Shown here one piece after another: positions 8,223 to 16,037 of a stretch of DNA of 38,317 bases. The DNA is from Oscillospiraceae bacterium (GTDB taxonomy: Bacteria > Bacillota > Clostridia > Oscillospirales > Ruminococcaceae). The notes below the pieces were generated by a model that was given only the letters and a program-made list of their open reading frames with translations, did not search any database and had not been told where the DNA came from. The translations under genes and the position numbers were made by a program. Location: contig JAFTYW010000020.1 of assembly GCA_017461245.1 (NCBI GenBank), positions 1-38,317 on the forward strand, written 5' to 3'. How positions within the stretch are numbered: position 1 is the stretch's first letter; every line of letters begins with the position of its first letter.

Positions 8223-9245
8223 ATGAAAATTAAAAAAACTTCCGCTTTAATGCTTGTTTTTTTGATTGTAATGACCGTTTTTTGCTCCTGCACCAAAAAC
8301 AAAAATACACCCATTTCATCTCAGCACTATGTGATGGACACCGTTCTTTCTCAGAAGATCTACTCCTCGGCTGATGTTTCAGATAAGGCTTATAAGGCTT
8401 TGCAGGATGAGGAAAATAGACTTTCTGCCTTTAAAGAGGGTTCTGAGATTTATGCCATCAACAATGCAAGCGGAAAAAGTGTTTCGGTTTCAAAAGAGAC
8501 CTTTGAGCTTATAGAGAGATCCGTTTCCTTTGCAAAGGAGTCCGGATACCTCTTTGATGTTTCGGTCTATCCCTTGAGCCGACTTTGGAAGGATGCCATA
8601 GAAAGTGGAAAACTCCCCGAAAAGAGTGCAGTTTCATCCGCTAAAGCGCTGGTAGACGGCAACAAAATAACACTCGATAAGCAAAATTTAAGCATAACTC
8701 TGCCCGAGAATATGGGTCTTGACCTTGGCGCAATAGCCAAGGGCGCCGCCTTAGAGAATGTGCGCGAAATTTATGAGCAAAACGGCGTTTCGGGCGCGAT
8801 ATGCTCGCTTGGAAACAGCGCAATGCTGCTTTTCGGAAACAAAGCGGGCGAGGACTTTAAAATAGGTCTGCGCAGTCCCTTCAAAGCCGAGACAGCCCAA
8901 ACCTTTGCAACCCTTTCGCTTCGCGATTGCGTTATTTCAACCTCGGGCGGCTACGAGAGATACACCGAGATCGACGGAAAAACGTACCACCATATTATTG
9001 ACACAAAAACAGGATACCCCGCAGAGAGTGATATTGCCTCGGTAACCGTCGTTGGCAGCGACGGCGCATTTTGTGATTATATGTCGACAAGGCTTTTTGT
9101 TGATGGGTTCAATAACGCTATAAAGATAATAGAACAAAACAACCTTGACGCTGTTGTTGTAACAAACGATGAAAAAGTTTACGTTTCCAAAACGCTTGAG
9201 AGCCGCTTTGAGCTTTTAGATGGCTCTTTTGAGAGGATAAATTAA
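8223..9245 (+). CDS. apbE: FAD:protein FMN transferase (ApbE family lipoprotein)
   Basis: ApbE-family enzymes use FAD to attach FMN covalently to a threonine or serine of target proteins outside the membrane, with RnfG and RnfD as classic targets. The 340-residue product has a lipoprotein signal with candidate lipid cysteine C23 (VFCSC). Family motifs follow: VMDTVLSQKIY, the LSAFKEGSEIYAIN segment, GYLFDVSVYPLSRLW, LDLGAIAKGAALE and the C-terminal HHIIDTKTGYPAESDIASVTVV. FCDYMSTRLFV replaces the usual ADALSTA-like sequence but keeps the acidic metal-ligand position. The start follows AAGGAGAAGG (8210-8219). It opens the Rnf operon, so its targets are very likely the SGAT sites in RnfD (T164) and RnfG (T153) downstream. 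Confidence 0.92.
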   Translation: MKIKKTSALMLVFLIVMTVFCSCTKNKNTPISSQHYVMDTVLSQKIYSSADVSDKAYKALQDEENRLSAFKEGSEIYAINNASGKSVSVSKETFELIERSVSFAKESGYLFDVSVYPLSRLWKDAIESGKLPEKSAVSSAKALVDGNKITLDKQNLSITLPENMGLDLGAIAKGAALENVREIYEQNGVSGAICSLGNSAMLLFGNKAGEDFKIGLRSPFKAETAQTFATLSLRDCVISTSGGYERYTEIDGKTYHHIIDTKTGYPAESDIASVTVVGSDGAFCDYMSTRLFVDGFNNAIKIIEQNNLDAVVVTNDEKVYVSKTLESRFELLDGSFERIN

Positions 9246-9247
9246 AA

Positions 9248-9610
9248 ATGAAACAGAGGATAGTAACCCTGCCTGCTTTGATAGCTTGTATAGCGCTTGC
9301 GGCAGTTTCTGCTGCAGTATGGGCGTTTATGCAAAACGGCGCAAAAGGTGCAGAGGGGGTTAACATATATAAGAACGGAAAGCTGGTCACAGCTTTGCCG
9401 ATGGATAGTGACACAGAGTATTCTGTAGAGGAAAGCTCTGTTAAGGTGAAGATAGAAAACGGCTTTGCCTTTATTTCTGAGAGTGACTGCAAATGCAAGA
9501 CCTGCATAGGCTTCGGTAAATTATCAAAGGCAGGGCAGAGCGCAGTCTGCCTTCCCCAAAAGGTAACTGTAGAGCTTTTTGGAGAAAGCGAGATAGATGC
9601 TGCGCTGTAA
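9248..9610 (+). CDS. Exported NusG domain II-like protein
   Basis: This is a 120-residue protein with one N-terminal hydrophobic segment (about residues 7-28), so it is anchored in the membrane with its body outside. The rest resembles the NusG_II family: a VNIYKNGKLV strand (38-47), then a cysteine cluster C81, C83, C86 and C101 (CKCKTCIGFGKLSKAGQSAVCLPQ), ending in KVTVEL. Members of this family often sit next to Rnf or ApbE genes in Clostridia, but their function is not established to my knowledge. The gene starts 2 bases after apbE and ends 9 bases before the next gene. The cysteines could bind a metal or form disulfides; that is inference. Confidence 0.8.
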   Translation: MKQRIVTLPALIACIALAAVSAAVWAFMQNGAKGAEGVNIYKNGKLVTALPMDSDTEYSVEESSVKVKIENGFAFISESDCKCKTCIGFGKLSKAGQSAVCLPQKVTVELFGESEIDAAL

Positions 9611-9619
9611 GGAGTTTTT

Positions 9620-10123
9620 ATGAAAAAAAGTTTAAGCAAAAGGGTTGCCCTTTTGGGTATGCTCGCGGCGCTCACGGTCGCGCTCTCCTTTGCAGAGTCG
9701 CTGCTGCCGCCACTGCCGTTTTTGCCACCCGGCTTTAAGATAGGCATTGCCAATATCGCGGTCATGTATGCCGTCTTCTGCCTTGATATAAAGGCGGCGC
9801 TCAGCCTATCGGTAGTCAAATCGGGATTTATGCTCTTTACAAGCGGCGGCTATGCCTTTGCGCTTAGCCTTTGCGGCTCTGTAGCCTCGGTGCTTGTAAT
9901 GTTTGCTCTTTTTAAGTTTTTTAAAGAGCGTATTTCCTATATAGCCGTTTCGGTTGTAGGCGCTCTTTTTCATAACGCCGCCCAGCTATGTATGGTATGT
10001 ATTATAACAAGCTCGCTTGCGGCGCTTTACTACTCGCCCGTGCTTGCGTTTATGGCAGTAATCTGCGGCAGCGCAACCGCCGCCTTGACAGGCGCCGCAA
10101 TGCCGCTTATCAAAAAATTATAA
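9620..10123 (+). CDS. Gx transporter / HepI-like membrane protein
   Basis: This 167-residue protein has five to six membrane segments and little soluble sequence. The N-terminal KRVALLGMLAALTVALSFAESLLPPLPFLPPGFKIGIANIAVMYAVF matches the family annotated as Gx transporter or heptaprenyl diphosphate synthase component I, which includes a PPGFKLGLAN-like motif. The family is related to small substrate-binding (S-component-like) membrane proteins. It commonly follows a NusG_II protein upstream of Rnf genes. Its substrate is unknown; a cofactor precursor such as a flavin or quinone precursor is only a guess. The name heptaprenyl synthase is historical and poorly supported for lone copies. Confidence 0.78.
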   Translation: MKKSLSKRVALLGMLAALTVALSFAESLLPPLPFLPPGFKIGIANIAVMYAVFCLDIKAALSLSVVKSGFMLFTSGGYAFALSLCGSVASVLVMFALFKFFKERISYIAVSVVGALFHNAAQLCMVCIITSSLAALYYSPVLAFMAVICGSATAALTGAAMPLIKKL

Positions 10124-10150
10124 TTGATTTTATAGAAGGGAGATTTTTTC

Positions 10151-11440
10151 TTGGGAGCTTTTCTACACACAGTTAAGGTCGCGCACTTTAAAAAGACGGC
10201 GACATTTGCAACCAAAATTATGCCTACCCCAAAAACCGTGCTTATCCCTATGCTTCAGCATATCGGCAAGGCCTGCACCCCAACAGTTAAGGTGGGGGAC
10301 ACCGTTTTAAAGGGCCAGCTTATCGGTGACAGCAGCGAATTTATGTCTGCCCCCATTCACGCATCCACCTCGGGAAAGGTCATCGCAGTAAGAGACGTTT
10401 TGATGGCATCGGGTGTTTACGCCCCCGCAGTCGAAATATCTGCTGACGGACTTGATACCCCGATCGAAACTAAACCCATAGAGGTAAACACTCTCGAAGA
10501 GCTTGTTTCTGCTGTAAGAAACCTTGGTATAGTAGGCCTCGGCGGAGCGGGATTTCCCACAAGCATAAAATTAAACCCCAAGAATATAGACGCTATTGAT
10601 ACCCTTATTGTAAATGCGACCGAGTGCGAGCCGTTTATAACCGCCGACCATCGCGAGATATTAGAGGACCCCGACGATATAGTAGAGGGGATAGAGCTTC
10701 TCAAAAAGCTTATGGGAATAAGCCGTGTAATAATCGGAATAGAGGAAAATAAGCCTGACGCTATAAAGCTTATGCGCAAAAAAGCCGAGGGCAGATTTGA
10801 GGTTGAGTCCTTAAAATCGACCTACCCGCAGGGCGCAGAAAAGGTTATAATCTACCATTGCACGCGCAGAAGGGTTATGGAGGGTCAACTTCCTGCCGAC
10901 GTTGGAGTTGTTGTTCTTAACGTTGCCACCCTCGGCAATATAGTCAGAGGACTTAGAACAGGTATGCCCCTTACTCACAAGAGGGTAACCGTCAGCGGCG
11001 ACTGCGTAAAGGAGCCTGCCAACGTTTATGCCCCTATCGGAGCCAGAATTGACGAACTTGTTGAGTTCTGCGGCGGCTATGTAAAGACCCCGACCAAGCT
11101 TATCGCAGGCGGCCCCATGATGGGCAAGTCGCTTTCAAACGGAAGACATCCTATTATCAAGTCAAACAACGCCGTTTTGGCAATTTCTGATTACCTTAGC
11201 TTTTCGCCCGACCCCAGCCCTTGCATAAGATGCGGCAGATGCCTGCGAGCCTGCCCTTTGAGCCTTATGCCCACCGTGTTTGAACACGCTTACGAGGAAG
11301 GTAATTTTGACCTTCTTGAAAAGCAAAAGGTCAGCATCTGTATGGAGTGCGGCTGCTGCGCTTACGTCTGCCCTGCGAAAAGACCGCTTGTGCAGATAAA
11401 TAAGCTTGCAAAATCTGCCCTTCGCAGTAGAAAAAAATAG
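10151..11440 (+). CDS. rnfC: Rnf complex subunit C (NADH-side subunit)
   Basis: RnfC (429 aa) is the peripheral NAD(H)-binding flavin/iron-sulfur subunit of the ferredoxin:NAD+ oxidoreductase. A barrel-sandwich-like N-terminus (PTVKVGDTVLKGQLIG, then APIHASTSGKVI) is followed by the nucleotide-binding VGLGGAGFPTSIKL and the TECEPFITADH segment. Two 4Fe-4S motifs lie at C358, C361, C364, C368 and at C397, C400, C403, C407. The start is TTG at 10151, with GAAGGGAG upstream; it gives the normal short N-terminus. It lacks long C-terminal repeats like those of some proteobacterial RnfC. It is the first of six consecutive rnf genes. Confidence 0.95.
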   Translation: MGAFLHTVKVAHFKKTATFATKIMPTPKTVLIPMLQHIGKACTPTVKVGDTVLKGQLIGDSSEFMSAPIHASTSGKVIAVRDVLMASGVYAPAVEISADGLDTPIETKPIEVNTLEELVSAVRNLGIVGLGGAGFPTSIKLNPKNIDAIDTLIVNATECEPFITADHREILEDPDDIVEGIELLKKLMGISRVIIGIEENKPDAIKLMRKKAEGRFEVESLKSTYPQGAEKVIIYHCTRRRVMEGQLPADVGVVVLNVATLGNIVRGLRTGMPLTHKRVTVSGDCVKEPANVYAPIGARIDELVEFCGGYVKTPTKLIAGGPMMGKSLSNGRHPIIKSNNAVLAISDYLSFSPDPSPCIRCGRCLRACPLSLMPTVFEHAYEEGNFDLLEKQKVSICMECGCCAYVCPAKRPLVQINKLAKSALRSRKK

Positions 11441-11451
11441 GAGAAAGCTTT

Positions 11452-12423
11452 ATGGAAAAATTAACAGTTTCGGCAGCACCCCATATAAAGAGCGGAAACT
11501 CGACAACCAAGGTTATGCTCGCCGTTATTCTGGCGCTGCTTCCAACAACTGTAGTCGGTTGTGTTTACTTTGGTATAAACGCCGTCTTAGTCGTTGTTAC
11601 AGGTGTTGTAACTGCTGTCGTATGCGAGTGGGCATACCAGAAGATCATGCACCATAAGGTCAAGATCAAGGACCTTTCGGCAGTTGTAACCGGTCTTTTG
11701 GTTGCGCTTAACCTTACCGCAACAACTCCGCTCTGGATAGTTGCACTCGCAAGCGCTATCGCTATTATAATTGCAAAACAGCTTTTCGGCGGACTTGGCT
11801 ACAACTTTGCAAACCCCGCTTTAGTCGGACGAATTGTTGTAACCCTTTGCTTTACAGGCGAGACCTCAAACTACCTTCTCCCCTTTGAAAAGGCGGTTGA
11901 CGCCTCTGCAAGCGCAAGCGTTGATGCCGTTTCGGGAGCGACTTTGCTTCCCATGATAAATGCGGGAGAACAGCTCCCTGAAATATGGAGAGTCTTTTTG
12001 GGCCTTCAGGGCGGCACCATTGGTGAGGTCTGCTCGTTTGCCCTTATCGTAGGCGGAATTTACCTTATGGCAACAAAAACCATTTCCAAGGAAATTCCCT
12101 TAAGCTACATAGCAACCACCTTTGTGCTCACCGCACTCTTAGGCCACAACCCCGTTTATTCGATCTTATCGGGCGGACTTATGCTCGGTGCTATCTTTAT
12201 GGCAACCGACTATGTAACAAGTCCTATGACCAAAAGAGGAAAGATCATATTCGGTATAGGCTGCGGTGTCATAACCGCCCTTATCAGAATTTACGGCTCA
12301 AATCCCGAGGGTGTTTCCTACGCGATCCTCTTTATGAACGTGCTTACACCGCTTATTAACAGCGCAACTATGAAAAAAAGTAAATTCGCATATCATGGCG
12401 GCAAAAAGGAGGCAAAAAAATAA
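11452..12423 (+). CDS. rnfD: Rnf complex subunit D
   Basis: RnfD (323 aa) is an integral membrane subunit that carries covalent FMN and is thought to help form the ion path. Multiple membrane segments are visible, including VMLAVILALLPTTVVGCVYFGIN near the start. GLGYNFANPALVGRI (about 115-129) is a family hallmark. The flavinylation site is DAVSGAT, with T164 as the acceptor. ATDYVTSPMTKRGKIIFGIGCG and GVSYAILFMNVLTPLI are typical of the C-terminal half. The start follows AGGAGAAAGC. Its stop overlaps the rnfG start by one base. Confidence 0.95.
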   Translation: MEKLTVSAAPHIKSGNSTTKVMLAVILALLPTTVVGCVYFGINAVLVVVTGVVTAVVCEWAYQKIMHHKVKIKDLSAVVTGLLVALNLTATTPLWIVALASAIAIIIAKQLFGGLGYNFANPALVGRIVVTLCFTGETSNYLLPFEKAVDASASASVDAVSGATLLPMINAGEQLPEIWRVFLGLQGGTIGEVCSFALIVGGIYLMATKTISKEIPLSYIATTFVLTALLGHNPVYSILSGGLMLGAIFMATDYVTSPMTKRGKIIFGIGCGVITALIRIYGSNPEGVSYAILFMNVLTPLINSATMKKSKFAYHGGKKEAKK

Positions 12424-12971
12424 TGAAGTCTCTTTTAAAGCCTATAATTGTTTTGACCGTTATCACCCTTGTCTGCACCGCGGCTCTCGCGGGTGTAAAC
12501 TCTCTTACAAAGGAGATCATTGCAGCCAGCGCAGCCGAGAAAAAGGCGCAGTCTATGCAGGCACTTTTCCCAGAGGAGCAGGGCTTCGAAGCAGTAGAGG
12601 TGTCAGTCGAGCTTCTTAAAAAGTACGGTGCTTCTGCTGTTTCAAAGGCGGCAAGCGGCGCGGGATATATCGTTGAAAATTCCGCTTCGGGTTACGGCGG
12701 AGAAATACTTATGATGGTCGCCTTTTCAGAAAAGGGCGAGGTCATCGGAGTTAAAATTCTTTCCCATGAGGAAACCAGCGGAATAGGAACCCGCGTTGTA
12801 GAAAGTGACGACTTCCTCTCGCAGTTTGAGGGAAAAGACTCAAAAACCGAGGCGGGAATTGACGCTGTCAGCGGTGCAACCGTTTCGTCAACCGCTGTTG
12901 TAAACGGCATAAACAATGCCTGCAACCTTTTTAATGAGGCAGTTTTAGCACAAGGGGGAGAGAGCAAATGA
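12423..12971 (+). CDS. rnfG: Rnf complex subunit G (FMN-bound)
   Basis: RnfG (182 aa) has one N-terminal membrane anchor (about residues 6-28) and an outside FMN-binding domain. The covalent FMN site is DAVSGATVSS, with T153 the expected acceptor for ApbE. Upstream, GYGGEILMMVAFSEKGEVIGVKILSHEETSGIGTRV shows the FMN_bind family pattern. The length is typical of clostridial RnfG. The ATG overlaps the rnfD stop by one base (TAATG) and the stop overlaps the rnfE start by four (ATGA), indicating coupled translation. Confidence 0.95.
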   Translation: MKSLLKPIIVLTVITLVCTAALAGVNSLTKEIIAASAAEKKAQSMQALFPEEQGFEAVEVSVELLKKYGASAVSKAASGAGYIVENSASGYGGEILMMVAFSEKGEVIGVKILSHEETSGIGTRVVESDDFLSQFEGKDSKTEAGIDAVSGATVSSTAVVNGINNACNLFNEAVLAQGGESK

Positions 12972-13660
12972 AAAGTAAGTTAGCCATTTTGCTTAACGGA
13001 ATCATAAGGCAAAACCCCGTTCTCGTTCTGGTTCTCGGAACCTGCCCCACTTTAGCTGTAACAACCGCGGTGTCAAATGCACTTGGTATGGGCGCGGCAA
13101 CAATATTTGTTCTCATCTGCTCAAACCTTGCAATTTCGTTGCTTCGCAATATCATCCCCGACACAGTAAGAATCCCCTGTTACATAGTTGTTATCTCAAC
13201 CTTTGTAACCATAGTCGGTCTTGTTATGGAGGCTTACCTGCCGGCTCTGTATTCGGCGTTGGGAGTTTTCCTGCCCCTTATAGTTGTTAACTGTATAATC
13301 TTAGGCCGTGCCGAAATGTATGCAAGTAAAAACGGACCTCTCGATTCAGCAATAGACGGTCTTTCAATGGGTCTCGGCTTTACCCTCACACTTTTCTTGA
13401 TGTCGACTATTCGTGAGGTTTTGGGTGCAGGCACCTTCTTTGGCTTTGATGTAACCTTTGGCGTCCTTAAGCCGATGTCTATCTTGACCCAACCCGCAGG
13501 CGGATTTTTCGTCTTCGGCGTTCTTATGGCGCTCTCAATATTTGTTCAGCAAAAGAGCGGCCAAAAGAAGATTAAAACTACAATGGATTGCGCCTCCTGC
13601 GGCCTTTGCGATAAAGGCTCTTGCGGCGGGTGCGATAAGAAAGAGGAGGCGCAGGCATGA
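12968..13660 (+). CDS. rnfE: Rnf complex subunit E with cysteine-rich tail
   Basis: RnfE (230 aa) is a six-span membrane subunit that pairs with RnfA. In Rnf structures this pair holds a [2Fe-2S] cluster in the membrane. The expected cysteines are C26 (LGTCPTLAVTTAVSNALGMG) and C109 (VVNCIILGRAE). The body ends at about residue 197. Beyond it is a basic linker (QQKSGQKKIKTT) and a tail with five cysteines, C208, C211, C214, C219 and C222 (CASCGLCDKGSCGGC), not part of the core family as I know it. The spacing C-x2-C-x2-C resembles an iron-sulfur or zinc site. It overlaps both neighbours by four bases. Confidence 0.95.
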   Translation: MKSKLAILLNGIIRQNPVLVLVLGTCPTLAVTTAVSNALGMGAATIFVLICSNLAISLLRNIIPDTVRIPCYIVVISTFVTIVGLVMEAYLPALYSALGVFLPLIVVNCIILGRAEMYASKNGPLDSAIDGLSMGLGFTLTLFLMSTIREVLGAGTFFGFDVTFGVLKPMSILTQPAGGFFVFGVLMALSIFVQQKSGQKKIKTTMDCASCGLCDKGSCGGCDKKEEAQA

Positions 13661-14289
13661 AAGAGCTTTTGGTAATATTGTTTAGCGCTATCCTCACAAA
13701 TAACGTTGTCCTTTCAAGATTTATGGGAATCTGCCCTTTCTTAGGCGTTTCCAACAAAACGAAATCAGCCGTCGGAATGGGGATTGCGGTTACGGTCGTT
13801 ATAGCCATCTCGACTATAGTTACCTATCCAATCTCAACTCTGATTTTGGCGCCAAACGGCCTTTCGTTTTTGAACACCATTGTTTTCATCCTTGTTATCG
13901 CGTCCTTTGTTCAGCTTCTTGAAATGGTTTTGAAGAAGTTTATGCCCCCGCTTTACTCGGCTCTCGGAATTTATCTTCCGCTTATCACAACAAACTGCGC
14001 CGTTCTCGGTATCACCCTCATAAATATTGAGGACTTTTCGGGTATGGGCGAGTTTGGACACGCTATAGTCAACGCGGTCGGTACAGGACTTGGATTTTTG
14101 ATCGCTATGGTTATCTTCTCTGGAGTTCGCACAAGATTAAATTGCGTAAAGATCCCCAAATGCTTCCAAGGACTTCCCATTACGCTTGTGGCGGCCGCAA
14201 TCGTTGCTATATCGTTTATGGGCTTTTCGGGAGTTATTGACGGAATTTTTGCCTCAGCCTCAGAGAGTATACCCTTCTTTTTAAAGTAA
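13657..14289 (+). CDS. rnfA: Rnf complex subunit A
   Basis: RnfA (210 aa) is the six-span partner of RnfE and similar to it in sequence. NNVVLSRFMGICPFLGVSNKTKSAVGMG (about 15-42) carries C26, and YLPLITTNCAVLGI carries C114, the two cysteines expected to bind the shared membrane [2Fe-2S] cluster. Other segments (SALGIYLPLI, GVRTRLNCVKIPKCFQGLPI) follow the family. The ATG lies inside the last codons of rnfE (ATGA overlap). It ends 12 bases before rnfB. Confidence 0.95.
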   Translation: MKELLVILFSAILTNNVVLSRFMGICPFLGVSNKTKSAVGMGIAVTVVIAISTIVTYPISTLILAPNGLSFLNTIVFILVIASFVQLLEMVLKKFMPPLYSALGIYLPLITTNCAVLGITLINIEDFSGMGEFGHAIVNAVGTGLGFLIAMVIFSGVRTRLNCVKIPKCFQGLPITLVAAAIVAISFMGFSGVIDGIFASASESIPFFLK

Positions 14290-14301
14290 GGAGAAAATGT
14301 A

Positions 14302-15093
14302 ATGAATGAAATTATTTTTCCCGTTATAATAGTGTCGGTGCTGGCGCTGTTTTTTGGAATTTTGCTTGTTTTTGCCTCCAAAAAGCTTGCGGTAGAGGCT
14401 GACGAAACGGTTACAAACGTCCGTAATGCGCTCCCCGGAGCAAACTGCGGCGGCTGCGGCTACGCTTCTTGCGATAGCTATGCCGAGGCAATAGTAAAGG
14501 ACGGTGCTCCTGTTAACGCCTGTGGCGTTGGCGGAAAAACTGCGGCAGACGCTATTGCCGCAATTATGGGCGTCGAGGCAGGAGAGCAGAAAGAGGTAAG
14601 AGCCTACGTCTGCTGCCACGGCTGCGCCGAAAAACCCGAGGATCTGCTTGATTATAGGGGAATTAAGAGCTGTAGAGCGGTTGCCGATTTTTACGGCGGC
14701 AGAGAAAACTGCACCTATGGCTGCACAGGCTACGGCGATTGTGTTGCTGCCTGTCCCTTTGGCGCAATCTCCATTAAAAATTCAGTTGCAGTTGTTGATA
14801 ACTCCATCTGTGCGGGATGCCTTGCCTGCCTTAACGCTTGCCCCAAAGGCATAATTTCAACCGTTCCTGCAGCAAAGGCGTATATCGTTGCCTGCCGAAA
14901 TCACGAGCAGGGAAAATATACAAGGGTTAGCTGCACGCACGGTTGTATCGGCTGTAAAAAGTGCGAAAAGGCCTGCGAGGCGGGTGCGATAACGGTCGAT
15001 GGCTTCCTTGCAAAGATCGACCACTCCAAGTGTACCCTTTGCGGCGCCTGCGCTGAGGGCTGCCCTGTGCACTGCATTTATTTTGTTGAGTAG
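14302..15093 (+). CDS. rnfB: Rnf complex subunit B (ferredoxin-side subunit)
   Basis: RnfB (263 aa) is the polyferredoxin subunit that takes electrons from reduced ferredoxin. One membrane segment spans about residues 5-26. The Fes domain follows with C49, C52, C57 and C74 (NCGGCGYASCDSYAEAI). Next come cysteine-rich stretches with C104, C105, C108, C124, C137, C141 and C147. Ferredoxin-like motifs follow at C170-C180 (CAGCLACLNACP), C215-C225 (CIGCKKCEKAC) and C244-C254 (CTLCGACAEGCP). The number of motifs suggests about five 4Fe-4S clusters. It ends the rnf block; a HAD gene follows after 8 bases. Confidence 0.95.
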   Translation: MNEIIFPVIIVSVLALFFGILLVFASKKLAVEADETVTNVRNALPGANCGGCGYASCDSYAEAIVKDGAPVNACGVGGKTAADAIAAIMGVEAGEQKEVRAYVCCHGCAEKPEDLLDYRGIKSCRAVADFYGGRENCTYGCTGYGDCVAACPFGAISIKNSVAVVDNSICAGCLACLNACPKGIISTVPAAKAYIVACRNHEQGKYTRVSCTHGCIGCKKCEKACEAGAITVDGFLAKIDHSKCTLCGACAEGCPVHCIYFVE

Positions 15094-15101
15094 GTGAAAA
15101 A

Positions 15102-15776
15102 ATGATCAAGTATGCCTTTTTTGATGTTGACAACACACTTATAGATTTTCAGGAGAGCGCCAAGCTTGCAATGCCCCGCCTTTTTGAAAAGATGGGCTAC
15201 CCCTATAATGAAGAGGTTCCTAAGATCTATCATAAGATCGGTGATCCTCTCTGGGCGGCGGTTGAGCGCAAGGAAATTACCGGCAAATATTTAAGAAGTA
15301 TCCGCTGGGGCCTTATCTGTAAGGAGCTCGGCTTCGAGTGCGATAGTATTGCTATGGAGGCAGAGTATGCCGAGCAGCTTTCTAACTTTGCCGTTCTTAT
15401 CGACGGAGCAGACGACCTTTTAAAGTATCTTAAGGAGAAAGGTTACACCGTCGTTATCGCCAGCAACTCCTATAAGGACCAGCAGATAAGAAGAACTAAG
15501 CTTGCGGGCATCTCTCAGTATATTGATGCATATTTTACCTCGATGGATATAGGCTTTGAAAAGCCACGAATCGAGTTCTTTAACGCCTGCTTTGAGGGAC
15601 TTGGATATCCTCCCAAGGACGAAGTTATTATGATTGGTGATTCTCTTAATGCAGATGTTGCGGGAGGAAAAGAGGCGGGTATCAAAACCATCTGGTTTGA
15701 TAAGTTTAAGACCCACGCCGAAAATGACGCCGACTACTGCGTCACTTCGCTTCGAGATATAATGAAAATTCTGTAA
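15102..15776 (+). CDS. HAD superfamily hydrolase (YjjG-like)
   Basis: This is a 224-residue haloacid dehalogenase-family phosphatase. Motif I is FFDVDNTLIDF with nucleophile D8 and acid/base D10. Motif II is VVIASNSYKDQQIRRTKLAGI (about 122-142). The motif III/IV region is EVIMIGDSLNADVAGGKEAGIKTIWF (about 176-201). A helical cap (about 15-100) places it with the YjjG/5'-nucleotidase-like subfamily. The substrate cannot be read from the sequence. It starts 8 bases after rnfB with GTAGGTGAAAAA as a weak ribosome binding site and is followed by a terminator, so it is probably cotranscribed with rnf. A functional link, such as removing phosphate from a flavin intermediate, is speculation. Confidence 0.85.
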   Translation: MIKYAFFDVDNTLIDFQESAKLAMPRLFEKMGYPYNEEVPKIYHKIGDPLWAAVERKEITGKYLRSIRWGLICKELGFECDSIAMEAEYAEQLSNFAVLIDGADDLLKYLKEKGYTVVIASNSYKDQQIRRTKLAGISQYIDAYFTSMDIGFEKPRIEFFNACFEGLGYPPKDEVIMIGDSLNADVAGGKEAGIKTIWFDKFKTHAENDADYCVTSLRDIMKIL

Positions 15777-15780
15777 CACA

Positions 15781-15813
15781 AAAGGCTTTGACATAAATTG
15801 TCAAAGTCTTTTT
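15781..15813 (+). terminator. Intrinsic terminator after the rnf-HAD operon
   Basis: CTTTGACA/TGTCAAAG (15786-15793 with 15799-15806) forms an 8-bp stem with a TAAAT loop, extended by G-U, G-C and A-T pairs. It is followed by TCTTTTTG. It lies 4 bases after the HAD stop. Confidence 0.85.
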
Positions 15814-15907
15814 GCGTCTTTAGGAATAAAAAAGGTGTATTTTTTCATAAAATAATAGGAATGTTAAAAAAACTGTGAAATTTATACAGAATTTCGATGG
15901 AAAACTA

Positions 15908-15936
15908 TGGAAAACGCGAAAAAACTGTTGTATAAT
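15908..15936 (+). promoter_or_regulatory. Candidate promoter of the glycogen operon
   Basis: A perfect TATAAT (15931-15936) is preceded at 17 bases by TGGAAA (15908-15913), a weak -35. The predicted leader is about 95 bases long. It contains a small hairpin GCAGG/CCTGC (15978-15994) before the glgC ribosome binding site AGGAGG (16023-16028). I do not recognise a riboswitch in it. The rest of the 15777-16037 gap is A/T-rich and has no gene. Confidence 0.55.
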
Positions 15937-16037
15937 ATAATTACATAGAATTTTTTTAGCGAATCTCTTTTCTCTGCGCAGGTAGGGTGCCTGCATTCTC
16001 TTCATCACGTCTTAAAAAACATTAGGAGGCCTTGTAA

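Noticed and set aside
9118-9819. 233-residue open frame on the minus strand over three rnf-operon genes
   Set aside because: It is antisense to apbE, the NusG-II gene and the Gx gene, which have clear family motifs.
15937-16037. Riboswitch in the glgC leader
   Set aside because: Only one small hairpin is visible and I recognise no known riboswitch consensus.
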